From contig CM061098.1 of NCBI GenBank assembly GCA_030770545.1, positions 10,585,001-10,649,000 on the forward strand: DNA of 64,000 nucleotides, given 5' to 3'. Positions 55,501-64,000 of the stretch are shown one piece after another; positions within the stretch are counted from its first letter, which is position 1, and the number at the start of each line of letters is the position of its first letter. The position numbers were made by a program, and so were the translations under genes. The stretch is from Macropodus opercularis. Its lineage: Eukaryota > Chordata > Actinopteri > Anabantiformes > Osphronemidae. A model generated the notes under the pieces. The model did not search any database. It saw only the letters and a program-made list of their open reading frames with translations, and was not told the origin of the DNA.

Positions 55501-58500
55501 GTTGCTCTAGCTCATCAGTCATTTGTATAGTTCCTAAGGGAACGCAGCGAGTAAGTACGAATCCCACGCTCGCTGTCTCGTTTCTCGTTCCTCTTACTTT
55601 GTCCTTGGGCTCAAGGCTGAAATCCCCTCTGCACTTCCCCTCCGATTCCCCTCCATTGATGTTTGCTGGAACCCGGCTCGGTTCTCAGACACACCCAGGT
55701 GCAGCGTGGAAACAGGCGAAGCAGAGCGAATGGGTTACACACCAGCGAGAATAGAGTTTATAACTTTTAACAGAGGCTCCTTAAATACTCATTATTGTAT
55801 CCTATGGCAACTCCTTCAGCTCTTCCCGCTGCCTGTTCTTCCTGATTAGAGACTGACTGAAACGTGAAGCCTGCACAGCTTAATGAGAAAGGTTTGATTA
55901 GCTCCTCCTCTAACGTCATTAAGCTTCAGTTTCCCACTAAAGGAGACAAGCTGGGTCTGTTCTTTAAACTGGACTCTCCCTCGTCACTGAGGATCGGCCG
56001 TAAAGCCACAGCAGGTCAAGGGTTGTTAGAGGGGGAATAAAGCAGAACAGTTGACTAACCCGCATGACACTCAAGTAAAGATCGGCGCTTCCAGACTGTG
56101 TACGCGTTTTTAAATTATTCAGAAATCTTTGGGAACTTTCATTGAAACTCACATTTAGCGGCACAGTCTGAGTTTGTGTTGGCCTCTACAACGCGTCAAA
56201 AGCAGCTGTCACGTGAATTAGACCTTCTTCCTCTGTGTCTCTTCTCCGTGAGGTGGAGCAGAAAGCAGTGAAGGAGATAAGCTGCTGCTGTCGACATGTG
56301 GCCGGTGACATTAACAAGCTGCTCATCCTCTTAAGCGCTGCATGGCTGAACACAATTAAAGCTCAGTCCAGACGGCGAAGACGTGAAGAAAAAAGGGGGA
56401 AGGAATCACGGATGGAGGACGGCGCAACTGAATAAAAGCAGGAGATGCAACGGGATGTGAACCAGTAGAGGGTTTAGAGAAAAGGTTTAACATAAGGGAT
56501 GGCTGGGCTGTACGAGGTGAAGTCTGCTCACTGTTGTCACTTTGAGAGAGTCTGTGTCTGGGAACATTGCTGCTCCATCCTCTGTCACAGAGGGCCTGTT
56601 GTCAGCCTGCGGTTTGCGGCGCTGCCACATGTGGCATCCTTGTGCCAGTTGTCAGCAGTGGACAGGCTGAGACGGACGAGGACAAAGCGCCGCTAAACTG
56701 CTGGGGGTTAGGTCACGTGAGGGCCTGGCGTTCATAAGACACCGTCAAAGAGTCCGAACACAAAGTGTGACTGTGTTTCACATCGTGCGTCGCGTAGAAG
56801 GGCTCACAGGCTTGTTGTGAAACCCGTGTTTTTAGTTAGTGTCTCCAACATTCCTCCTCTCAAACATCAAGAGTCCCCCTCTGAGAGGGAGACTGATGGA
56901 AGAGCAACGACACACATTTCCCCTTCAGCTTTATCTCTCAGCACAACACTTTTCGTCTTCCAACGCCTAAAAGGCTTTCCCACAGCCAAGCTCCTGGCAC
57001 ACGGAGCTCTTATTGTGAAATGTGTTCAGACCAAAGTAAGTGGTGATTGAGCAGTCTCCACGGCACAACTGTATTAAGTGCTGCTGCTTTAGTGTTTGAT
57101 TGAATGCTCCCCGCTCTAAGCTGAAGATGTATTGTGCTGTGATGGATGCTGCTTAGATGATACCTGATTTATCTTGACCAACTGTCTCTGATTATCTCCT
57201 ACCTCCTACAGGGACCAGCTGGACCCAAGGGAGAAAAGGTATTCCTAACTATAGATTTTCCACAAGTCCGTGCTGTGTATAAGTGTATTTCTCACATTCA
57301 TTTACAGACAGACCGCTTCAAACAGACATGACTGCAGGCACACGTACACACGCATCGTCACAGGTGTCCTCTCCGTTGCCCTCCCACATTCAGGTTTCAC
57401 TGCACGGCCATCAAATGAGCTATAGCTTCACATGTCGTTATGTAGAAGCTCATATGTCTCCACACATTCTCACGTCAAGGCTCCAAAAGGGTTTACAGGC
57501 CTTCAGCGTGGCCCAATGATAGCCAGATGTTTTCCTGCTCTGTGAACCTCTGCCCAGCGCAAGATGTTAGCAACCGTACGGGCTGCGGGAACTGGCAGGG
57601 AAGGAACGCCCGCGTGCGCATGCGCCAACAGGCACCTTGTTGTCTGACTGTGCGCAGGTTTTGATGATAACGCAGTAAAAAAAGACTGCAGTAAAACGCA
57701 GCGTCTGAGCAGGATTGCGTCTAATGACAGATGATGCGGAGATTCGGAAAATCGGCTCCTTTCGTGTAATCATGCCAGTAGCTCTGCGAAGAGAGCGTGA
57801 CCTCCAAATGCCCATCGGAGGAGCAGTGATCTCCAGCACGTGCGCTCCTTGTCGGACTTAGCTGACCGCATCCTGTCAGACGATTCCAGTTGTGGCATTT
57901 GAAATGATTTATCCAGTAAATGTCCACATCCTGAGCTTTTTCAGGAACGGATGACCTTCGAGTCTCTTCCTTCCCAAACCAAGTATTAATTTTTAGGTGT
58001 GGCTGTCTGTCACTGCTGCTCTGCTGTCTGTAGCCGTGTTCTGATGCATGACTGGTCCTGTGTGCTTATACAGTGGTAAAAGCTGCTGACAATGGTTATT
58101 TTCCTGTTTTTCTCTCAGGGTGACCAAGGTGACATAGGGCCAAGGGTAAGTCATGTTTTCGTTCTTTGCTCCATAAGGTTAAATGGGATGTTCTGTATGT
58201 TTTCGCAGGTATTTCTTCATTATAGCTGACCTGGCCAAAAGCAACATGGCTTTTAACTGTGCTGTTCTTTTCATTAATACAACAAGTTCCCGGTTAAACC
58301 TTTCATCCAGTTTCCGCCGCATCACACTGGGAGAACAGTGTGAACGTGGACAGAGGCCGACTGTGATCACAAGTTTTGTTCTGTGAACACACTTTTCAAC
58401 ACTTAAACCAAGTCTTTTTCAATTCAAAAGGAAAGTGTGTTTACACTGTGTGGCTTCCCCAGCAACTGCAGCAACAACACAGTGCAGGTCCTGTGATGAG

Positions 58501-61500
58501 GTTTGTGTTCCCCACATCTCCAAAGCCAGAGATGAGACATGATGATATTAGAAATGATGGAAATATTTAAAGCTCACCATCAAAACCCAACATCTGCCAT
58601 CTTGTCCCGACCCAGCTATGTTTTGTTTTTTTATCATTTCTGGGTAACCTCATTCTGCATCTGGTCCATGTTGTCAGTGTTGTCTATTTATGTGATTTTA
58701 TTCCACCCATCACCGAATCTCCATAATTATCTCCTGCTTGATTCAGCCCCCGGCTCTTGGTAAACAGCTTGGACTCTTTAAAAAACCCTTGAATGTAGAA
58801 TTTATTTTTATCTCACGTCACTGAGGAGATGTGTTCCCAGTAAACCCAACGATCTAAAGTGTTTTCACATTCTCTAATAATGGTCAAATTGCACAAACAT
58901 ATTACAGCAATTATGATTAAAATCTGTGATGTGCATTTTGCTTTGATCAGTTAAATTATCGTAACAAGCCACTGATCAGTAAAAATTGAAACCATAAGAC
59001 ATGATCACAATTTCACATTTATTTTTGTTTGAGGATGGCTGTGAAGGTCCGTACATACGTTAGTCATCCACTGTCTTTATGTTCACCTGGCACAAGCTCA
59101 GGTAAAGAAGAATTGGTGGCTTCCAACATGGATTTGTATTCATTACTGCAGTTACTCATGCGTTGGCACCTGAGGGGTCAAAGGTCATGCACATCCACCA
59201 GCTTTGCAGCTTTTGACTTTTATTCTCTTAGATAATATTGCTTTGTGAAATTTGACTGATTTAGAGTCCTCTCAGATGTTTTGTCACAAATAGTGGAGCC
59301 AAAACTCATTTTCCTTGCAAAGGCAGACTCTGTCGTGGTGCCATCATCTGCTCCCTGGCAGCTGACGAATAGTCATTTCTCTAAGGGTCTCACTAAAACA
59401 TTCATTCATTTATTTGCATAATACAATTAAGTTAGTAAAACTATGAACGTTGTATTTTCTCAGACAGATTAAATTAAACATCACAAATGTTATTGTAATT
59501 TAGAAATAGTCCCCAGAAAAAATGTGCTATAACTTAATAATAAAAATAAAACACAGATTTTTCTCTTAACAGACTTAAAACCCTTGTGCCACTACTTGTT
59601 GCTTCTCTTTATTATTTCAACATTTTTAGCATCCAAAAAATCAAAAAGATTTAGGATGATAATTAGAAGTAGATGTCCATCATAAATTGTCTCAGTTGGA
59701 ACTTGACGATGCTGGAAGGAACTGAGAGGCTGTTGTTTTATTGCAGAGCACAAATGGACTATAGATTTGACAGCGCTGCCCAGTGGAACATTATTTATTA
59801 TGCAGTTCAGAAACATTACATGAATTCCTGATTCCTGTCAAGGCATACGCCATTTGCTCTGTCCTTTCAGATTTTGAAGAGATAGTTTATGCAGGAATTA
59901 AATCTTTTGGCATATTGCATTACGTGCTTTTTTTTCCACGGGGTAAATATTGCAGTTGGATCAGGCTTCTGGATCTTTGATATCCTTGGATAAGCCTGCA
60001 GCCCAAAACCCTCAGAGTATCACTTAGAGACACAAGCTTGGTTCAAAACAAACCGTGCTGCTCCTAAAACTACTGTAGTTATGAATAAGGTTTGGCTCTG
60101 GCCTATGTTTTCATAGATATGGCTAGATAATTTAGCTAATGAAAACCTGTTGGTCGTTGAGTTTTTGAAATGTGACTTTTAACAGCTAAACTTTACAGAT
60201 CCACAGAGGCTGAGCAGTGGAAGGTTTGATGCAGCATGAGCAGCATGTATCCTCAGTAACTCAGCCCTGATTTCCACATGGGCGCCGCTTCACCTCTGAA
60301 CTCTACAACATGATAACAGAATTCATCTAAAAACAGGATATGGCCATGAATCTCTGTCAACCTGTGACTTCCTGTCAATCCATCATTTTCAGTGCTTTTG
60401 TCTGAATCAAAAACCCAGGAAAGCGCGTATCAAACACACTCACATAACAGGTATAAATATATAAATATTTGACTAATGCATTTTCCAACCCACTGTCCAC
60501 ACAGAGCAACTTGTCACTGCTTGGTTCGTCTCCAGCTACAGAGAAGGCCACGGTTAGACAGGGCTCCGAGGGTGAATGGCTGTTTGCCATGTATCATCCT
60601 GACTAAAGGACAACCCCACGAAGAAGCCTGTTCTCTTAGCAGACGCTTTAGGGAGCATGTATGTATGTGGTCTCCATGGAAGGAGCGGTGAATGAGTGAA
60701 TGTGACAGTGGGGAAGGAGGAGTGTGTAGGCAAAGAGAGGAGGAAGGGAGGATCTGCGGTGTCAGGAAAAATAAACCTCAACTATCCAGCGCTCACCGCA
60801 GCCTGTTAAGAGAAACCTCATGAGCAGACTAGTATCTTCCCTGCTCTCCCGACTGTCCCCCCTGCTGTACATCCTCCTTCTTTCCTACACGTCTTCTTCC
60901 TCTCATCTCTGCATCCTTGCCAAGCAGTTGTGAAAGGAAGCTCAGAGCAATCATTGCGCTTAATGTCTGGCTGGAAAGAGTCCAGGCACCTTTATTTAGT
61001 TTGGTCTAAAATGGAAAGATGGGAAGACATTAAATGTAACTCACACAGTTTAATACATGTTTGAACATGAGATGAATATTATGTGAGGGTACAAAGAACA
61101 ATTGTCGTGTTTCTCTATTTGCAGATGATGCATTTTTATACTTTGTAGAAATTGTGAATGCTTTTTGCCTACAGCAGTATGTTAAGCTGCTATTTTTCTG
61201 TTTGTTACTTTTGTCATCAGGGTCCTCCTAACTACAACACATATTCAAGTCTGCTCAGTAATCAGATTCTCACCGTTAAGGTTTGTCTCTTTAAGTGAAC
61301 TGCTTCTTCATCCTCCCGGCTCTCGTCTGTCAGACTGCTCATCTGTCGCTGCACCTGCAGATGGAGGCTCCTCCGCAGCTTTCTCTTTTGACTCAGAAGC
61401 TAAAGTCTGATCCCGTTTTTCCTGCAGAAACTGTTTCCTTGCTTCCACTTTTCTGATTGTCTTGTTTCCTTTTCTCTTGTCTCTCTTATTTCATACTGCT

Positions 61501-62742
61501 CCCTGTCCCTTCTTCTTCTGATCCTTGCTGTGCCACTTGCATCTCAGATGGTCTTTCCTCGTTATGATCATGGTTTTCTCTCTGGAGAGCAGTCCAGCAG
61601 CTTTCAGAGGCGCTTTCTGAAGGTAGACCACAACTGAGGCATGTGCGCTTTTAATACTTTAACCAACCTTTTAATTAACCATGCATGTCCCTTTTCCTTT
61701 AGTCTGATTTCATGTTTGAACATATTCTTGTAGTCTCTGCATGTCCTGGCGTGTTGAATCTCAGCATGAATTATTTTGTGAAAATATTTGTCTTAAAATT
61801 TAATAGCAACCAAAACCTAAGAAAACATCTTGATGGTTGAGCCACACACATTTCAGAAAGACTCAGGAAACGTGTGCTTTTTATTAGACGTAATTGAAGA
61901 TCTTGGTTGGTGACAGTTAAATTCGAGGCTTAGCTTAATAGAAACGTAACGATTATCAGTACTAAGAAGAGGTTTTAGGCTTTAGTAAAACCATTTTCAT
62001 CAAAGGGCTGGCTATACCAAATGTCTTGCCGCATAAAAGCAAACCATAATGCACCACATGTCTGCAGAGATGAGAGGGTGCGGAGGAAGTGTCGCCATGT
62101 GACAGTAGTGAAAACACTGTCAGCGGTGAGCAAGACCTTTAGGCCATTAATGGTTTCTGTTTAGCATAAACACCAGCGTGGAAATCTTCAGAAAGGGACA
62201 TGTTCCCAATTAGATGCAAATGCAATGATGAAAGGCCTTTTAATATGAGGTGACAGTTCGGTTGTTGTTTTATAAGCCATAAATAGAAAAGAAACTGAGA
62301 TCATTTAACAGAACCTCTTGTTCTCAATTATGTGTGTATGCATTAGCCCTAGAACCTTTACAAGTTAGGCGTTTGAGACTTCGGCGGCTAAAGAGCATAT
62401 TTCCTTCAGGGGGCTAAACGCTGCTCAAAACAGAGTGAATTTTGGATTTGTCCATATATTATATGTGACTCTGTATCTGATGCATGTGGACATAAGTTAC
62501 TGTTATTATTAACTTACATAAATGTGTCAAGTAGTGAGATCATCCTTCACGTGTTTGAATTGTGGTTTGAATATTTGCTTTGTGTATATATCGCTACATT
62601 GTATTGTTGCTTTTTATTTTATCAGGGTGACCAGGGCCAGGCGGGACCTGCTGGTCCTCCCGGGCCCCCAGGTCCTCCTGGTCCACGAGGACCCCCCGGG
62701 AATACGGGCAAGGATGGGCCCCGAGGCCCTGCTGGAGAGCCG
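46544..62742 (+). CDS. col25a1: Collagen XXV alpha-1-like gene, internal part (10 exons)
   Basis: Ten exons join in one frame: 46544-46588, 49090-49097, 49962-49988, 55265-55291, 55375-55401, 57212-57238, 58119-58145, 61221-61280, 61548-61622 and 62626-62742 (440 nt, about 147 residues). The order is 21 uninterrupted Gly-X-Y triplets, two non-collagenous segments, then 13 more triplets. Collagen XXV is a type II transmembrane collagen of the XIII/XXIII/XXV group: single-pass, trimeric, shed by furin-type proteases, found in neurons and developing muscle, required for motor innervation, and its shed form binds amyloid-beta. The assignment rests on the MVFP-x3-HGFLS exon directly before GDQGQAG, which I know from COL25A1 and not from COL23A1 or COL13A1. 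The GRDGYPGPLGLDGKP part instead resembles COL23A1, so a XXIII-type parologue is the main alternative. Missing here are the N-terminal tail, membrane segment, NC1 coiled coil and all exons after 62742. Confidence 0.86.
46589..49089 (+). other. col25a1: Intron, 2501 nt
   Basis: Bounded by GTAAGT and by a strong polypyrimidine tract ending TTCTTTGTTGCAG. A + strand frame open for 240 codons (47543-48265) lies inside it. It is Cys/Leu/Ser/Thr-rich, as expected from pyrimidine-rich DNA, and resembles no family I know. Confidence 0.85.
49090..49097 (+). CDS. col25a1: 8-nt collagen microexon (Gly-Pro-Pro)
   Basis: The exon is GACCTCCT. Its first two bases complete the Gly codon begun by the previous exon, and the remaining six encode Pro-Pro. 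It converts phase 1 to phase 0 and keeps the Gly-X-Y register (GEA-GPP-GKA). The upstream tract TCTCTCTCTTCTTTGTTGCAG is an excellent acceptor and the donor is GTAAGT. Without it, 46588 joined to 49962 shifts frame and meets a TAA in the exon at 55375. The phase demand, the motif fit and two strong splice sites together make this call firm despite its size. Confidence 0.87.
49098..49961 (+). other. col25a1: Intron, 864 nt
   Basis: Donor GTAAGT, acceptor AACCTCACCAG. AT-rich in the middle; no further exon seen. Confidence 0.85.
49962..49988 (+). CDS. col25a1: 27-nt collagen exon GKAGRDGYP
   Basis: Three Gly-X-Y triplets, phase 0 at both ends. Donor GTAAAT is slightly off consensus. The RDGYP string is as I recall it in collagen XXIII at the same position. 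Confidence 0.92.
49989..55264 (+). other. col25a1: Intron, 5276 nt
   Basis: The largest intron between recognised exons. It contains a short AC array (52875-52890). I searched its AG-GGN positions for additional Gly-X-Y exons and found none with a plausible donor. Confidence 0.75.
52875..52890. repeat. (AC)8 microsatellite
   Basis: Short AC run inside the 5.3-kb intron. Confidence 0.9.
55265..55291 (+). CDS. col25a1: 27-nt collagen exon GPLGLDGKP
   Basis: Three Gly-X-Y triplets, phase 0 at both ends. Acceptor TTTTCTGCCAACAG and donor GTGAGT are good. The following intron is only 83 nt. Confidence 0.93.
55375..55401 (+). CDS. col25a1: 27-nt collagen exon GLPGLKGSQ
   Basis: Three Gly-X-Y triplets, phase 0. 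Acceptor TTTTCTCTATCAG is strong; donor GTACAC is weak, so this exon may be skippable. Skipping would preserve the frame and the Gly register. It is separated from the previous exon by an 83-nt intron (55292-55374), the shortest in the window. Confidence 0.9.
55402..57211 (+). other. col25a1: Intron, 1810 nt
   Basis: Donor GTACAC, acceptor CTACCTCCTACAG. Nothing else recognised. Confidence 0.8.
57212..57238 (+). CDS. col25a1: 27-nt collagen exon GPAGPKGEK
   Basis: Three Gly-X-Y triplets, phase 0. Donor GTATTC is weak. Together with the next exon it makes KGEKGD across the junction, a lysine/acid motif known to stabilise the collagen triple helix through interchain salt bridges. Confidence 0.93.
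57239..58118 (+). other. col25a1: Intron, 880 nt
   Basis: Donor GTATTC, acceptor TGTTTTTCTCTCAG. No other feature seen. Confidence 0.85.
58119..58145 (+). CDS. col25a1: 27-nt collagen exon GDQGDIGPR
   Basis: Three Gly-X-Y triplets, phase 0, strong acceptor and GTAAGT donor. It closes the first collagenous run (21 triplets from 46544). In mammalian collagen XXV, as I know it, a GPR triplet stands directly before the MVFP segment. That matches this exon joined to the one at 61548. Confidence 0.92.
58146..61220 (+). other. col25a1: Intron, 3075 nt
   Basis: Donor GTAAGT, acceptor TTTTGTCATCAG. No additional Gly-X-Y exon or repeat family recognised. It ends at the first of the two non-collagenous exons. 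Confidence 0.8.
61221..61280 (+). CDS. col25a1: 60-nt non-collagenous cassette exon A
   Basis: Twenty codons, phase 0 at both ends. It begins with one Gly-Pro-Pro triplet and continues NYNTYSSLLSNQILTVK, so it ends the triple-helical repeat. Acceptor is good; donor GTTTGT is weak, as in regulated exons. Frame, phase, the leading GPP and the position just before cassette B support it as coding. Its tail (SLLS-x-Q, final Val-Lys) loosely parallels cassette B. I do not recall this peptide from mammalian collagen XXV. It could be included alone, with B, or skipped, all in frame. Confidence 0.78.
61281..61547 (+). other. col25a1: Intron between the two cassettes, 267 nt
   Basis: Pyrimidine-rich (many CTT, TCC and TTT runs), with weak donor GTTTGT and acceptor TTGCATCTCAG. 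The pyrimidine richness would suit PTB-type regulation, which is inference only. Confidence 0.8.
61548..61622 (+). CDS. col25a1: 75-nt non-collagenous cassette exon B (MVFP segment)
   Basis: Twenty-five codons, phase 0 at both ends, beginning MVFPRYDHGFLSGEQ and ending QRRFLK before the GDQGQAG exon. The collagen XXV interruption in mammals, as I know it, is MVFP-x3-HGFLS-x2-Q ending in RR-x2-K, at the same position before GDQGQAG and one residue shorter. This is the main reason for the col25a1 assignment. The Met is internal and not a start. Donor GTAGAC is weak. The Arg-Arg pair could be a protease-sensitive site in a flexible interruption, which is inference. Confidence 0.92.
61623..62625 (+). 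other. col25a1: Intron, 1003 nt
   Basis: Donor GTAGAC, acceptor TTTTTATTTTATCAG. The last 234 nt are open in frame with the next exon but contain no ATG, so an alternative start there is unlikely. Confidence 0.8.
62626..62742 (+). CDS. col25a1: 117-nt collagen exon (GDQGQAG ... GPRGPAGEP)
   Basis: Thirty-nine codons, 13 perfect Gly-X-Y triplets, phase 0 at both ends, donor GTAAGA. It opens GDQGQAGPAGPPGPP and continues with PRGPPGNTGKDGPRG, the most conserved stretch between collagens XXV and XXIII. GDQGQAG with Ala favours XXV. Sharply GC-rich compared with the AT-rich introns around it. It is proline-rich in Y positions, suiting prolyl hydroxylation and a stable helix after the flexible cassettes. 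Confidence 0.97.
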
Positions 62743-64000
62743 GTAAGAAAATCAGACGTCTCCTAAACAAAACAGAGCACCCATGCTCGCCCACGCAGTT
62801 CACTGCTGTTGCCATTCTGCTCCTTTATGCTTCAGTCATTTTTTCCTCACCCTCTTACCCAAGAACCACAAAGAATGCAGTGCTGTTAAACACCTCAGTC
62901 ATCAGGAGCAGTGTTACTCCAATTGTGTGGAGCTCCCTGGATTGAACCACGCGGTGTGACGGATTGTAAATTGCAACGTTTCTGTGTGAATGTGCTCTAT
63001 GTGCATTGATACACATGCATCCAGTGGGACAGGGTCCGTGCGGTAAATCACAGTAAACCCATATTCTCATTCTTCCGACTTTGCCAGTGAGCTGTGGCTT
63101 ACCTAAAATATCCCAGAATAGCAACTCTACTCCTGGCCTCATCTGTTTTGTGTAATGGTGCGGCCACAAACTTCTCTAACACGCCCCCATTTTCCCACCA
63201 ATGGTGTCGCCATGCACCCATGAAACAGATATGGCTCTGCAGGGAGTTCATGGGCAGTTTGCTGACCTCACCAAACAATAGTAGTGCTCCTCATCTGAGG
63301 CAGTTTAGGTTTCTCAGAATTGACTTTGTTCTCTTCAGAGTCTAGTTCGTATGAAGTGGTAGCGCCAAGCTGTGGTTATAGGTTGAAGGAGAGAGGAGAC
63401 TGCAAAGGTAATTTTTGTTTATCCAAGTGAGGGAATTAATGATCTGTTACCCTCAACTGGAACCAAACAACAAAGAGAGTGAAGTGAAAAATGCTGGTTT
63501 CAGTCTGGATGAATTGAGACAAGCAGACTAAAAACAGACGAGTCCAAAAGAAGGGGCCTGTCCTGTAACCTACCCAATTGGAAATGTACTCTCCAAGCTG
63601 ATTAAAGGCATTGCAAAACCCAAAACAGCAAAACAAAGCAGCGTCGCTCTAGAGCTGCTACATGTTGTGGGCAGATGTCTGAGTGTAGAGAGGGCAGAGC
63701 AGGAGAAAGTGAGCTTTAAACGTGAAGTGGAAGGCAGTAAAGCAATGACACTCTAACAGAGCTGTAAGTAGTTTGTGTGTAATGCATGACTGCGTGAAAC
63801 TGCTCCTGTCAAGACGTTGTATATTAAGATATAATAATATGGGAAATTATATGAAATCATATGAAATTATATTTTATATGTCATTTGAGGATATTATTTA
63901 AAGTACATTATGTGTAATTTATGATATTTATCTACAATTAAACCTACTTCTCATCCACACCTTTGTGCAAATATCATAGAAATGATTTATAACAGTCATT
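62743..64000 (+). other. col25a1: Start of next intron (at least 1258 nt)
   Basis: Begins with GTAAGA. No further Gly-X-Y exon is seen before the window ends. The end is strongly AT-rich and carries a three-unit 10-bp tandem repeat at 63843-63872. Confidence 0.75.
63843..63872. repeat. 10-bp AT-rich tandem repeat, three units
   Basis: GAAATTATAT, GAAATCATAT and GAAATTATAT in direct succession, one substitution in the middle unit, inside an AT-rich tract. Confidence 0.85.

Noticed and set aside
62392..62766. A frame of 125 codons running through intron sequence into the 62626 collagen exon, with a hydrophobic stretch just before the Gly-X-Y repeat, resembling a membrane anchor joined to a collagen domain.
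   Set aside because: It contains no ATG in frame, the hydrophobic residues come from a polypyrimidine/AT-rich acceptor region, and TTTTATCAG directly before GGTGAC is a clear splice acceptor.
63239..63270. CTGCAG followed by GGG-start reading, a possible further collagen exon after 62742.
   Set aside because: Translation gives no Gly every third residue and no donor fits.

Overview
The window looks like teleost fish nuclear DNA. Evidence is short exons with GT-AG introns, long (GT)n microsatellites, a decayed fish-type Tc1 transposon, and a collagen gene best matched to a vertebrate family. Nothing prokaryotic or viral was recognised. Protein family comparisons are made from knowledge of the families, without any database search.

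The one gene I can support is on the + strand: a central part of a transmembrane collagen of the XIII/XXIII/XXV group. It is best read as the fish orthologue of COL25A1 (collagen XXV, CLAC-P). Ten exons lie between 46544 and 62742. The first seven encode 21 uninterrupted Gly-X-Y triplets. They include an 8-nt microexon (49090-49097) and five exons of exactly 27 nt. Two non-collagenous exons follow (61221-61280 and 61548-61622); the second starts with MVFP and is the diagnostic collagen XXV segment. A 117-nt exon (62626-62742) then encodes 13 more Gly-X-Y triplets. All splice phases agree, so the product reads through as one frame. The 5' exons (cytoplasmic tail, membrane anchor, coiled coil, furin site) and the 3' remainder were not found here and presumably lie outside the window or were missed.

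The first 46.5 kb holds no exon I can recognise and is probably the end of a long 5' intron, possibly with some intergenic DNA. It contains a dead Tc1-like transposase relic (about 9783-10130), two copies of a GAGGACA-type fish repeat in opposite orientation (about 17001-17165 and 37639-37765), several GT/CA microsatellites (the longest at 15280-15357), a TTG array and G-rich tracts. Long open frames here look like chance.

The most interesting features are the frame-critical 8-nt microexon, the neighbouring pair of phase-0 non-collagenous cassettes that may be an exon duplication with alternative use, and a COL1 segment resembling collagen XXIII more than mammalian collagen XXV.
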